A DNA stretch of 64,000 bases from VAZQ01 sp963841105 (GCA_963841105.1 CAWJCB010000011.1:293939-357938); one strand, 5' to 3'. Counted from the stretch's first letter, positions 9,152-17,952 are shown. Numbers and translations: made by a program. The notes: generated by a model from the letters alone, not told the origin.

Positions 9152-9215
9152 TCAGGTAGCTTCAACTTGCCGGAGATCGCGCCGTGCAAATTCCAACCAC
9201 ATTCGCGACGGCACC

Positions 9216-9222
9216 GCCTCCA
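9216..9222. repeat. Right 7-bp flanking direct repeat GCCTCCA
   Basis: Second copy of the putative target-site duplication, directly outside the right terminal inverted repeat and 60 bp upstream of the tusA start codon. Confidence 0.6.
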
Positions 9223-9281
9223 TCGGCAAGCTTCGTTCACATTGGTGGCGATCCAGCCATGCACCTTAGTTATGGGGCCGA

Positions 9282-9506
9282 ATGATCGAGAAGATCATCG
9301 ATCTGCGCGGGCTCAAGTGTCCTTTGCCTGCGCTGCGCGCCCGCAAGGCGCTGGCGGGTCTCAAACCCGGCGACCTGCTTGTCGCGGAATGCACTGATCC
9401 GCTCAGCGCAATCGATATGCCCAACCTCGCCAACCAGACCGGGGATAAGCTCGAGTCGAGCTCGCGCGAGGGTGACGTGCTGGTGTTTCGCATCAGGAAG
9501 AGCTGA
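9282..9506 (+). CDS. tusA: TusA-family sulfurtransferase
   Basis: A 74-residue protein beginning with an Asp-Leu-Arg-Gly-Leu segment and the hallmark CPLP motif in GLKCPLPALRARKAL; its cysteine carries persulfide sulfur. The rest has the expected two-layer alpha/beta length. TusA proteins relay sulfur to tRNA 2-thiouridine, molybdenum cofactor or oxidative sulfur pathways. The mobile element ends just 66 bases upstream, so the native promoter may have been displaced and expression could depend on the element. No dsr/hdr genes are next to it. Confidence 0.9.
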   Translation: MIEKIIDLRGLKCPLPALRARKALAGLKPGDLLVAECTDPLSAIDMPNLANQTGDKLESSSREGDVLVFRIRKS

Positions 9507-9516
9507 TGCATTCGGA

Positions 9517-10503
9517 TTAAAACCGGAACTCGTTGCGGTTGCGGCCCTCGGAGACGTTGAGGAATAGCTCATCCAGCGCAAGGCGCCGCTGGCTCAGGCC
9601 TTGCTCGACGGAATAGGTCACCAGCCGGTCGAAATTTTTTGTGTTGCGATCGGTGAGTCCGTATTCCCATGGGTCCTTGCCGAGAATCTTTTCCTGCTCC
9701 TCCCAGCTCTCCCGATACCAGGCAAGCGGCACAATGCGCGGGTTCTCCATGCGGGTCATGGCGAGCGCCTTTGCCTGCATGAAGGCCTTGTGCATGTTGA
9801 TCGCGACCCAGGGATAACGCTCGACGATCTCCTGCTTGATGCCGACAACATGCATGATCGGAAAGATGCCGGTGCGGGCATAGAACGCGATCTCCTCATG
9901 CTTGTAGTTCGGAAACAACCTTCCGACGCGCTTGTCGCCGGCTTTGAGCGGCTCGATCAGATCAGGCGAGAAAAGGGCATCGATCTCGCCTTCCGCCAGC
10001 ATGTCCTCCAGAGACTTCCCCTGCGGCACCTGCGTGAGGTTGAGGCCGGGAGGCGGCGTGAATTCGACGTCCTCGTCGACCTCGCTCAGCCACTGCATTG
10101 ACCGGTGCGGCACATCGTAGTCATGCTCCAGAATGCCCCGCATCCATAGCCCGGCAGTAAACATGAAGCCCTTTGTTCCAACCTTGCGGCCGATCAGGTC
10201 GGTGGGCTTGCTGATCCCCTTCGACGTGTTGATGAAAATGAAGCCGTGCCGGAATCGCCGGTGGGGAAACACAGGTATGGCCCGGAACGGAAGATCGCGA
10301 TCGCGCGCGGCGATGTAGCCCGAGCCCGACACTTCGGCGATGTCGAATTCGCGCCCGCGCAGAAACCGCCAATGCCGCGGCGAAGCGGCCATGTCGGTGA
10401 GAATGGTGAGCTCGATGCCTTCCGGACGGACGATCCCTTCCTTTAGCGGGCGCATGATCTCATAGTCGCCGCAGGCAAAGGTGAGCTCAAGCTTTCGGGA
10501 CAT
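9517..10503 (-). CDS. 4,5-dihydroxyphthalate decarboxylase-like / periplasmic-binding-fold protein
   Basis: A 328-residue protein opening with LELTFACGDYEIMRPL and continuing with DIAEVSGSGYIAARDR and HRRFRHGFIFIN, the pattern of the DhpD/Pht5 family, which has the fold of ABC binding proteins but lacks a signal peptide. Characterised members decarboxylate 4,5-dihydroxyphthalate to protocatechuate; many family members in Rhizobiales have no known substrate. It is divergent from the SnoaL-like gene 92 bp away and sits beside a binding protein and three RidA genes, suggesting a small catabolic cluster. Confidence 0.75.
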   Translation of the reverse strand: MSRKLELTFACGDYEIMRPLKEGIVRPEGIELTILTDMAASPRHWRFLRGREFDIAEVSGSGYIAARDRDLPFRAIPVFPHRRFRHGFIFINTSKGISKPTDLIGRKVGTKGFMFTAGLWMRGILEHDYDVPHRSMQWLSEVDEDVEFTPPPGLNLTQVPQGKSLEDMLAEGEIDALFSPDLIEPLKAGDKRVGRLFPNYKHEEIAFYARTGIFPIMHVVGIKQEIVERYPWVAINMHKAFMQAKALAMTRMENPRIVPLAWYRESWEEQEKILGKDPWEYGLTDRNTKNFDRLVTYSVEQGLSQRRLALDELFLNVSEGRNRNEFRF

Positions 10504-10595
10504 GGCTGCGTTTCGCTTCCGGATGCTATGAATTCGGCCGGTGGGGTGCCGGCGACGGCTTACCTCATGGACCCCGGCAAGGCAGGAGGCAACGT

Positions 10596-11111
10596 ATGAC
10601 AGACGATCGCAGCCTTGAGGAAAGGCTTCGCGCCATTGAGGACAGGCTCGAAATCTACGACATCATCGCCAGTCATCCGCCGAGCGCCGACACCGGCGGC
10701 GATGCGCATATCGCCGAAAGCTGGGTCGAGGACGGCGTTTTCGACCGCGCTGACCCGCCCACGCGCGGACGCAAAGCGATTGCCGATCAGGTGCTCAGCC
10801 CGGGGCACCAGGCCGCGATCGCGCGCGGTCTTGCACATTTCACCTCGCTGCCGCAGGTAGCGATTTCCGGCGATCACGCGGTGGTCACATCATATCTGCA
10901 GATCGTCGTGCCGCAGACGCAGGGCGATGCAGTCGAAGTGCCAAACCATGGCAGCTCCAGGGGCTTTCGCATCCACCGCATCACGGCCAACCGCTGGGAG
11001 CTGGTGCGTACCCCGCGGGGCTGGAAGATCAGGCAGCGGACACTGCGGCAATTGGACGGGTCGGAGCCAGCGCGCGACATCTTGCGCCAGGCAATCGCTC
11101 AGACCGCTTGA
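10596..11111 (+). CDS. SnoaL-like (NTF2-fold) nuclear-transport-factor-2 family protein
   Basis: 171 residues. The N-terminal helix LEERLRAIEDRLEIYDII and following SWVEDGVFD are typical of SnoaL_4 cone-shaped NTF2-fold enzymes or sheath proteins. The family includes cyclases, dehydratases and ring-hydroxylase small subunits; no residues here single one out. Preceded by a clear GGCAAGGCAGGAGG-type ribosome site. It heads the plus-strand run leading into the binding protein and RidA genes. Confidence 0.7.
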   Translation: MTDDRSLEERLRAIEDRLEIYDIIASHPPSADTGGDAHIAESWVEDGVFDRADPPTRGRKAIADQVLSPGHQAAIARGLAHFTSLPQVAISGDHAVVTSYLQIVVPQTQGDAVEVPNHGSSRGFRIHRITANRWELVRTPRGWKIRQRTLRQLDGSEPARDILRQAIAQTA

Positions 11112-11177
11112 AGCATGGTAGACGTGCGGCGGAGAAAAGCGGCGTAGAGTTCGGCGGGCGCAAATAGAGGGTTCGTC

Positions 11178-12155
11178 ATGGGCATATTGCGAGTACTCGG
11201 ACGCGGCGGGCTCGGCTGCATTATGGCGGCGCTGATTTTGACGGCCCCCGCGCGGGCAGTGGACAACGTGACCGTGGGTACCGTCGGGTCGGCCTCGGCA
11301 AATCTCTGGCCGGTGTTCGTCGGCCTCGATAAGGGTTTCTTCGCCGCCGAGAACGTCAAGATCGATCTCGTCTACATCCAGTCGAGCGCGGCGGTCATCC
11401 AGCAACTCGCGGCCGGCTCGCTTCACGTCACCATGTCCACCGGGCTGGTTGATCCAATCCGCGCCATCGATCAGGGCGCGGCGGTCGCCGTCGCGCGCTT
11501 CGAGGTGCAGGCGCCACCCTATGTCATGATGGCCAAGGCGAGCATCAAAAATCTCGCGGGACTCAAGGGCAAGGTGATCTCCGTCGGCGGCGCCAAGGAT
11601 ATCACCCGCATCTACGCCGAACGCATGCTGGCTCCGCATGGCGTGAAACCCGGCGAATACGATCTCGTCTATGCCGGCGCCACCACCGCCCGAGCGCAGG
11701 CGCTTCTCGGCGGCGCCGTCGATGCCGCCATCGTGCTGCCGCCGTCCAATTTCCAGATCGAGTTGGCCGGCTACAACAATCTGGGCCTCACGATCGAATA
11801 CGCGCCGGAGCTGGCGTTCTCGGGCACGGTGGTGAACAAGGCATGGAGCGACCGCAATCCCGACGTGCTGCGCCGCGTGCTTGCCGCGCAGAGCAAGGGG
11901 ATCGAGTTCTTCTATGACGAGCGCAACCGCGCCGAGCTGGTTCGCATCCTCGTTGCCGCCAGCGGCCAGAAGCCGGAGGATGTGGAGAAGTCGTATGATT
12001 TCTTCCGCAAGAACGATTTTTTCGATCGCACCGGGAAGATATCGCGCGCCAAGCTGAAAGCGCTCGTTGATGCGCTGCACAGCCTCGGCGACCTGCAGGC
12101 ACCCGGCAACACCGAGCGGTTTGTCCTGCCTGGCGTTGCCCAACTCTCAGATTGA
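11178..12155 (+). CDS. ABC transporter substrate-binding protein (NMT1/SsuA-like)
   Basis: 325 residues with a signal peptide ending near TAPARAVDN, then the NMT1/SsuA pattern: WPVFVGLDKGFFAAENVKIDLV, LAAGSLHVTMSTG, LKGKVISVGGAKD. This is the periplasmic receptor of a sulfonate/nitrate/pyrimidine-precursor type importer. No permease or ATPase is adjacent, so it may share a distant membrane component. It is followed after 36 bp by the first RidA gene and is probably cotranscribed with it. Confidence 0.8.
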   Translation: MGILRVLGRGGLGCIMAALILTAPARAVDNVTVGTVGSASANLWPVFVGLDKGFFAAENVKIDLVYIQSSAAVIQQLAAGSLHVTMSTGLVDPIRAIDQGAAVAVARFEVQAPPYVMMAKASIKNLAGLKGKVISVGGAKDITRIYAERMLAPHGVKPGEYDLVYAGATTARAQALLGGAVDAAIVLPPSNFQIELAGYNNLGLTIEYAPELAFSGTVVNKAWSDRNPDVLRRVLAAQSKGIEFFYDERNRAELVRILVAASGQKPEDVEKSYDFFRKNDFFDRTGKISRAKLKALVDALHSLGDLQAPGNTERFVLPGVAQLSD

Positions 12156-12191
12156 GCGAACCGACGCGCACCACAATTGCGAGAGTTGGCC

Positions 12192-12581
12192 ATGCGCGAG
12201 GCTATTGCAGCACCGCTATCAGGGCTCGATCTTCGAGCGCACTATGGACATCACCAGTCGCCCGCCATCCGTGCCGGCGGACTGATCTTCTGTTCCGGGA
12301 TGCTGCCGGTTGATGCGGAGACCGGAGAGCGGCGGCATGGGACTCTCACCAGCGAAGCGCATGTCATTTTCGCGAATCTGAAACTGCTGCTGGAATCCGC
12401 GGGCTCCTCGCTCGACAGGCTGGTCCAGGTGCATGCGCTCATCTATGACAGCATCGAGTATGACGTGTTAAACCGGGTCTACCGGCAATACGTTGCGAAC
12501 GGTCCGCCCGCGCGCACGGTCTGGACGGCGCAGATCGAGGCTGGCTTCAAGGTCCAGCTCGACGTGATCGCCGCCGCATAA
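12192..12581 (+). CDS. RidA-family protein, first of three in tandem
   Basis: About 129 residues with the YjgF/RidA fold: LIFCSGMLPVDAETG and the conserved arginine in PPARTVW, equivalent to Arg105 of E. coli RidA. The C-terminal glutamates of RidA (KIEIEAIA) are replaced by Gln and Asp (KVQLDVIA), so enamine deaminase activity is uncertain. An in-frame start exists 5 codons upstream (TTG), but the ATG at 12192 fits better. RidA relatives hydrolyse reactive enamine/imine intermediates or act in specific catabolic routes. Confidence 0.85.
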   Translation: MREAIAAPLSGLDLRAHYGHHQSPAIRAGGLIFCSGMLPVDAETGERRHGTLTSEAHVIFANLKLLLESAGSSLDRLVQVHALIYDSIEYDVLNRVYRQYVANGPPARTVWTAQIEAGFKVQLDVIAAA

Positions 12582-12599
12582 GCAGACGGCAGGTTCGCG

Positions 12600-12998
12600 A
12601 TGCGCCCCAAACGTGAAGTGATTGCGCCGCCGGACCGCGCGCTCGACGCAGCGAAGAGCCTTGGGTATCCAGCGTTGACCCTTGTTCGGGGCGGCGCCTT
12701 TCTGTTCGTCTCCGGGCTGATTGCCGTCGATCCGGCATCAGGCGCACCCATGCGCGGCACGACCGCGAGCGAAACGCACCACATCCTCTCCAATCTAGAT
12801 CGGCTGCTGCGGGCGGCGGGATCATCGCTGGACAAAGTTGTGAAAGCGAACGTGCTGCTCGCCAGCATGCTGGAGGCGCCAAACATGAACGAGGTCTATG
12901 CCCGGTTCTTTGCCGATCCGCCGCCAGCCCGAACCGTCTGCGGCGCTCGCCTTCCCGACGACGTGAAGGTGGTCATCGAATGCACCGCGCTGGCATGA
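12600..12998 (+). CDS. RidA-family protein, second of three in tandem
   Basis: 132 residues, starting 18 bases after the first. Contains LFVSGLIAVDPASG and PPARTVCGARLPDDVKV, the latter close to the E. coli RidA Arg105 region (PARSCVEVARLPKDVK). At the C-terminus KVVIECTA keeps one of the two RidA glutamates. Sequence differs strongly from its two neighbours, so the three are old paralogues rather than recent duplicates. Confidence 0.85.
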   Translation: MRPKREVIAPPDRALDAAKSLGYPALTLVRGGAFLFVSGLIAVDPASGAPMRGTTASETHHILSNLDRLLRAAGSSLDKVVKANVLLASMLEAPNMNEVYARFFADPPPARTVCGARLPDDVKVVIECTALA

Positions 12999-13002
12999 AC
13001 CG

Positions 13003-13410
13003 ATGACGGAAAAACTCGAACGCTCAGTGGTCGAGCCGCGCAATCCGCTGCTGAACGTGTCGCGCGGCGCCAACCTGCCGCATGTCCCCGGCATCCGCGT
13101 CGGCGACTACATCTTTCTTTCCGGGATGGGGCCGATTGATCCGCGGACCGGCGAGCGAGACCATGGTCCGATCGCGGATCAGGTGCGCACGACGCTTATC
13201 AACATGGGGCATATGCTGGAATCGGCCGGCTCCTCGCTCAAACGCGTCGTGCGCGTGCACGTCGTGCTTGCCGACATTTCGCACATGGCAGAGATGGATC
13301 GCGCGTACCGTGAATTCTTCCCGACCGATCCTCCGGCGCGCACGGCCTGGTCCATGCAGCTTCGCTTCGGCAATGGCTGCGAGATCGAGTGTGTGGCGCT
13401 GGCAGAATGA
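13003..13410 (+). CDS. RidA-family protein, third of three in tandem
   Basis: 135 residues, begun 4 bases after the previous stop. Has YIFLSGMGPIDPRTG, the conserved arginine in PPARTAW, and retains both C-terminal glutamates (CEIECVAL). The N-terminal extension with LLNVSRGANLPHVPGI resembles RidA members associated with aromatic or 2-aminomuconate catabolism; that link is inference only. Likely the last gene of this transcription unit since the next gene is convergent. Confidence 0.85.
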   Translation: MTEKLERSVVEPRNPLLNVSRGANLPHVPGIRVGDYIFLSGMGPIDPRTGERDHGPIADQVRTTLINMGHMLESAGSSLKRVVRVHVVLADISHMAEMDRAYREFFPTDPPARTAWSMQLRFGNGCEIECVALAE

Positions 13411-13441
13411 GAACGAGTAGTAAAACCAACCGGGAGGCAAG

Positions 13442-14005
13442 CTACCTGGCAATCCGGGTGATCTTGGAGCCTTCGAGGGTGAGATTGTACATCAGGCCCT
13501 TCTGATCGAAGATGAAACCGACGATCGGACTGCGGATGCTGTTGGTATCGATGGCGCCTCCGGCGCCAATCGTAATGATGGCGACCGAGCCGTCCACCCC
13601 CACCTTCCAGCCATCGGTCCGTTGAAATCCGGCCAGCGCGGAATCCGTCATGAACATGATGATCACGGATCTTGCCTGCGCGCCGAACTGAAAGCCGATC
13701 GAGCCGGAAATGATGTTGTAAAAACCAGCCGTCTTGCCGCGGATGTGCAGTGCGCCTTCGCCGTATTCACCGCCGATGCCGAAGCCCGCCTTGACCACCG
13801 TCGGGAACACGAGGATCGCAACCGCCTGGTTTGCGAGCTCGCGCGAGGAATAGATCTCACGGAAGAACTGGGCGAGCGTGGCGCGCACGCTCGCGTCAAT
13901 CTCGGGCCCGGACGCGGCTTGAGACCGGGGCGCCGCGAGCAGCGACGCGAGCACGACCGCAAGAACCGCGAGCCCGGTCGTTCGTCGTTTAAATCCCCAG
14001 GACAT
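13442..14005 (-). CDS. SYLF/YSC84-domain lipid-binding lipoprotein-like secreted protein
   Basis: 187 residues. The signal peptide (RRTTGLAVLAVVLASLLAAP) ends near SQAASG. The mature part carries the SYLF domain pattern: AVAILVFPTVVKAGFGIGGEYGEGAL, GFYNIISGSIGFQFGAQARSVIIMF, and IGAGGAIDT. SYLF proteins bind phosphoinositides in eukaryotes; bacterial ones are exported and poorly characterised. Convergent with the RidA run. Confidence 0.85.
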   Translation of the reverse strand: MSWGFKRRTTGLAVLAVVLASLLAAPRSQAASGPEIDASVRATLAQFFREIYSSRELANQAVAILVFPTVVKAGFGIGGEYGEGALHIRGKTAGFYNIISGSIGFQFGAQARSVIIMFMTDSALAGFQRTDGWKVGVDGSVAIITIGAGGAIDTNSIRSPIVGFIFDQKGLMYNLTLEGSKITRIAR

Positions 14006-14175
14006 CGCGCCCCCCCTTCTTGTTGGCTACACCACAGATATCTGCGAACCATGGCCCGAATCGGCATCAGCATGGCCCATAATAAGGCAAATCCATATCG
14101 GTGGATGCAGCCGGCAGCCTGCTCGCACCATTCGACGCATCGGCTTCCCGGCTAATATCCCGATTCCGATGCCTC

Positions 14176-14712
14176 TCAAGGCTCCTTGGCGTCGATCAGA
14201 ACAAAGGCGATGCGACAGGGCTCGCTGCCGCGATTGACCCAGGCGTGATTGGTGCCCTGTTGCACCAGCACATCCCCCGCCTTCAGGTGGATTTCCGTAT
14301 CGTCGAGCAGCATGTCGATCTCGCCGGAAATGACGACGGCGTAGTCGACGGTGCGGGTGCGGTGCATGGCAGGATGGCGAGGCGGCAGCCCGCGCTTGGG
14401 GGCTCCATCGCCAAGCGTCTGATGCATCGTGGCGGGATCGAGGTTTCGCATCGCCGCCGTTTCCGGCGGAAAATCCACGAGGCGAAACACGCTGCCGCCC
14501 GCAGGCGGCATGATGCCGATATCGACAGCCGCGCGGTCGGCGGTGCCAGCGAGATCGGCCGGCGTTTCTCCGGTCACCCAAAGCAGGCGCAAAACCGTCT
14601 GCGCGTGTGGGCGCACTTTCTTGTGCGGAGTGGGGCCGTCGATCAGCACCACAGCCTTGTCGTTCCGGTCTACGGTGGTGACGACGCGGCGAACGTCTGA
14701 GCTCAAAGGCAT
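14176..14712 (-). CDS. Cupin-domain protein
   Basis: About 178 residues from the ATG at 14712; a longer frame exists but its first 43 residues lack sense. The C-terminal half contains the two cupin motifs: RTRTVDYAVVISGEIDMLLDDTEIHLKAGDVLVQQGTNHAWVN-like arrangement with metal ligands spread over GE...H. No partner identifies the substrate; family members are dioxygenases, isomerases or binding proteins. It faces the next secreted-protein gene divergently with about 100 bp between. Confidence 0.75.
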   Translation of the reverse strand: MPLSSDVRRVVTTVDRNDKAVVLIDGPTPHKKVRPHAQTVLRLLWVTGETPADLAGTADRAAVDIGIMPPAGGSVFRLVDFPPETAAMRNLDPATMHQTLGDGAPKRGLPPRHPAMHRTRTVDYAVVISGEIDMLLDDTEIHLKAGDVLVQQGTNHAWVNRGSEPCRIAFVLIDAKEP

Positions 14713-14813
14713 GATCGCCTTTCTCCCCGCGATGGGATGCATTAGAACCAAAGATCGGATTAGACATGGGACGCATGATACAGACAAGCGGCTAGGAAGA
14801 CGGGAGACACGCA

Positions 14814-15254
14814 ATGAAATATCTGGCCATTTCGTTGGCATTACTGGGGGCTGCGACCATGGGCGCGGCCGCGCAGGACGCTATTCCCGATCTCAAGGGC
14901 GCTTGGACCGGAAAGGGCAAGGCGATCGCATTCGGCACGAATCCACATCACCCCGGAACGCAAACGGCAGCCGATCCCCCGCGCGTGCGCGAAATCGAGG
15001 CGACGCACACCGTGGAGGGTCAGGACGGCCGCGTTGCGTGGGGACATTCGTCATCCGCGGTGGCTGATACCAAAGAGCCGTTTGCCTGGGCCATTGCCAG
15101 CGACAACAAGTCAATCGTCGGCGCCGATATGGATGGCTATTTCCGCATTACGCTCCTCGGCGCGGATCGCATGGAAAAGTGCTACGTGCACAACGGCACC
15201 AGTCCGACCAAATCCGTGGTCGCCGCGTGCTACGTGATGGAGCGCAAGCGCTAG
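14814..15254 (+). CDS. Secreted hypothetical protein
   Basis: 146 residues with signal peptide MKYLAISLALLGAATMGAAAQDA. The mature domain starts IPDLKGAWTGKGKAI and has regular beta-rich spacing (GYFRITLLGADRMEKCYVH) with two C-terminal cysteines. Resembles small periplasmic lipocalin-like proteins found in Bradyrhizobiaceae, without a named function. A GGGAGACACGC ribosome site precedes the ATG. Confidence 0.65.
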   Translation: MKYLAISLALLGAATMGAAAQDAIPDLKGAWTGKGKAIAFGTNPHHPGTQTAADPPRVREIEATHTVEGQDGRVAWGHSSSAVADTKEPFAWAIASDNKSIVGADMDGYFRITLLGADRMEKCYVHNGTSPTKSVVAACYVMERKR

Positions 15255-15282
15255 CACTCGCGCCAGAGCCGGCGACGAGAGA

Positions 15283-16062
15283 TCACATCTTCCGCTCGAC
15301 CATCTTGCGCCTGATCCCGGCAATCGCCTTGGCGGGATTGAGATGCTTCGGGCAGGCTTTGGCGCAGTTCATGATCGTGTGACAGCGATAGAGGCGGAAC
15401 GGATCTTCGAGATCGTCGAGGCGTTCGCCGGCCGCTTCATCGCGGCTGTCGTCCAGCCAACGCGCAGATTGGAGTAGTGCGGCAGGCCCGAGAAAACGCT
15501 CGCTGTTCCACCAGTAGCTCGGGCACGCCGTCGAGCAGCACGCGCAAAGAATGCACTCGTAGAGACCATCCAGCTTCTGGCGATCCTCGTGGCTCTGCTT
15601 CCACTCCTTCGGGGGAGTGGGCGAGGTGGTCTTGAGCCATGGCTCGATCAGGGCATGCTGGGCATAAAAGTTGCTCAAATCCGGAACGAGATCCTTCACG
15701 ACCGGCTGATGCGGCAGCGGATAGATCCGTACCGGACCTTTGATGGCGGCCATATCCTTGGTGCAGGCGAGCGTGTTGGTCGCGTCGATATTCATGGCGC
15801 ACGAACCGCAGATGCCTTCGCGGCATGAGCGGCGGAATGTGAGCGTGGGATCGATGTTGTTCTTGATCCAGATCAGCGCATCGAGAACCATGGGGCCGCA
15901 ATCGCCGGTATCGACATAATAGGTATCGATGTGCGGATTTTTTCCATCCTCGGGATTCCAGCGATAGATGCGATGCTCTCGCACCTCCTGCGCCCCCGTC
16001 GGATAGGCCCAGGTCTTGCCTTCAGTCACCCTGGAGTTCTTTGGAAGCGTAAATTCCACCAT
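15283..16062 (-). CDS. sdhB: Succinate dehydrogenase iron-sulfur subunit
   Basis: 260 residues from the ATG giving MVEFTLPKNS. The 2Fe-2S ligands are in SCREGICGSCAMNI with a later cysteine in NTLACTK; the 4Fe-4S and 3Fe-4S ligands are in CILCACCSTACPSYWW and CHTIMNCAKACPKHLNP. It passes electrons from SdhA FAD to quinone in the membrane subunits (complex II, TCA cycle). Last gene of sdhCDAB; the spacing to sdhA is 29 bp. Confidence 0.97.
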   Translation of the reverse strand: MVEFTLPKNSRVTEGKTWAYPTGAQEVREHRIYRWNPEDGKNPHIDTYYVDTGDCGPMVLDALIWIKNNIDPTLTFRRSCREGICGSCAMNIDATNTLACTKDMAAIKGPVRIYPLPHQPVVKDLVPDLSNFYAQHALIEPWLKTTSPTPPKEWKQSHEDRQKLDGLYECILCACCSTACPSYWWNSERFLGPAALLQSARWLDDSRDEAAGERLDDLEDPFRLYRCHTIMNCAKACPKHLNPAKAIAGIRRKMVERKM

Positions 16063-16091
16063 GTCACTATCTACCCTACGCTGCTTGGCAT

Positions 16092-17952
16092 CTAATAAAC
16101 CCTGGCTCTTGGCTCGATGTACGATACTTCGTTGGTGAGCGTGTAGGTGTGCACGGGGCGGTAGTCGATGCGCACCTTGCCCTGCGCGTCGATCCACGCA
16201 AGCGTATGCTTCATCCAGTTCCTGTCGTCGCGTTCGGGGAAATCCTCGCGCGCATGGGCGCCGCGGCTCTCGGTACGGTTCACCGCGGAGTCAATGGTCA
16301 CCACGGCCTGCACAATGAGGTTGTCGAATTCCAGCGTTTCGATCAGGTCCGAGTTCCAGATCAGGGAGCGATCGGTGACTTTGAGGTCGCCAACGGCGCC
16401 GAAGAACATCCTCGATGAGGCTGTGCCCTTCCGCGAGAACTTCCCCGGTCCGGAACACAGCGCAATTATTCTGCATCACCTTCTGCATGCGCAGCCGTAG
16501 TTGCGCCGTCGGGGTGCCGCCGGAAGCATGCCTGAACCGGTCGAGCCGGGAAAGGGCGAGGCTGGCGGAGTCGCCAGGCAGGTCCGGATGGCTGCTCCCC
16601 GGTTCGACGACGTCCGCGCAGCGCGCCGCGGCAGCGCGGCCGAACACCACGAGGTCGATCAGCGAGTTGGAGCCGAGCCGGTTTGCCCCGTGCACCGACA
16701 CGCACGCGGCCTCGCCCAGCGCCATCAGCCCGGGCACAACCTGATCGTCCACGCCGTTTTTCTTGGTCAGCGCCTCGCCATGATAATTCGTGGGGATGCC
16801 GCCCATGTTGTAATGCACCGTGGGAACGATGGGGATCGGCTCACGCGTGACGTCGACGCCAGCAAAGATGCGGGCGGATTCCGAGATGCCGGGAAGGCGC
16901 TCCTGCAGCACCACGGGATCGAGATGATCAAGGTGCAGGTAGATATGGTCCTTGAGCTTGCCGACGCCGCGCCCCTCGCGGATCTCTATGGTCATGGCCC
17001 GCGAAACGACATCGCGCGAAGCGAGATCCTTCGCCGATGGCGCGTAGCGCTCCATGAAACGCTCCCCCTGCGCATTGACGAGATAGGCGCCCTCACCGCG
17101 CGCCCCCTCGGTGATGAGGCAGCCGGCGCCATAGATTCCGGTCGGATGGAACTGGACGAATTCCATATCTTGCAGCGGCAGGCCGGCGCGCAGAACCATG
17201 GCATTGCCGTCGCCGGTGCAGGTGTGCGCCGAGGTGCAGGCAAAATAGGCGCGGCCATAACCGCCCGTGGCCAGAATGGTCATGTGCGCGCCGAAGCGAT
17301 GGATCGAGCCGTCGTCGAGCCGGATGGCAATCACGCCGCGGCAGCGGCCCTCGTCATCCATGATGAGATCGATGGCGAAGTACTCGATGAAAAACTCGAC
17401 GGAGTGGCGCAGCGCTTGCCCATACATGGTGTGCAGCATGGCGTGCCCGGTACGGTCGGCGGCGGCGCAAGTGCGCTGCGCCGTACCCTTGCCGAAATGC
17501 GTCGTCATGCCCCCGAACGGCCGCTGATAGATCTTGCCATCGTCGCGACGCGAGAAAGGCAGCCCCCAGTGCTCGAGCTCGTAAACCGCCTCCGGCGCGT
17601 TGCGGCAGAGATATTCGATCGCGTCCTGATCGCCCAGCCAGTCCGCGCCTTTGACTGTGTCGTACATGTGCCAGCGCCAGTCGTCCTCGCTCATATTGCC
17701 CAGCGCCGCGGCGATGCCGCCTTGCGCCGCCACCGTGTGCGAGCGCGTCGGGAACACCTTGGTGATGCAGGCCGTCTTGAGACCGGCTTCGCTGCAGCCG
17801 ACGACCGCGCGCAGGCCGGAGCCGCCGGCGCCAACCACAACCACGTCGTAGAGATGATCCTCAATAGGATAGGCGCTGCCGTTGACGGCCGGCGCACGTC
17901 CACTCGGCTGGTTTGCGGCTGACTTGCCGCTGGATGAACCGTTGCTTGCCAC
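16092..17952 (-). CDS. sdhA: Succinate dehydrogenase flavoprotein subunit, one apparent frameshift
   Basis: The FAD Rossmann motif DVVVVGAGGSGLRA, the histidine-containing flavinylation region RSHTVAAQGGIAAALGN and the active-site segment GRGVG/HLDHLDP are all present. Near 16405, after GHSLIED, the frame changes by one base and the remaining about 105 residues (FFGAVGDLKVTDRSL ... IEPRARVY) continue in another frame. Restored length about 620 residues fits. GTG at 17952 directly after the sdhD stop is the likely start. As a single-copy respiratory gene, a true null here is unlikely, so sequencing error is favoured. Confidence 0.93.

Larger units (their letters stand above)
3898..9215. mobile_element. 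IS256-family element split by a 3.4-kb AT-rich cargo
   Basis: The left end (from 3898) and the reverse complement of the right end (from 9215) begin with the same 12 bases, GGTGCCGTCGCG, and stay alignable for about 50 bp with shared blocks GGAATT and TCTCCGG. These are the terminal inverted repeats. Inside, the transposase gene is present as a 5' part (3998-5099) and a 3' part (8519-9151) that overlap in a 471-bp direct repeat. Between them, 5100-8518 is clearly more AT-rich than the chromosome and carries an ATPase and its partner. Seven-bp direct repeats flank the whole. The structure fits a decayed composite transposon, or a circle integrated by recombination into a resident IS. Confidence 0.75.
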
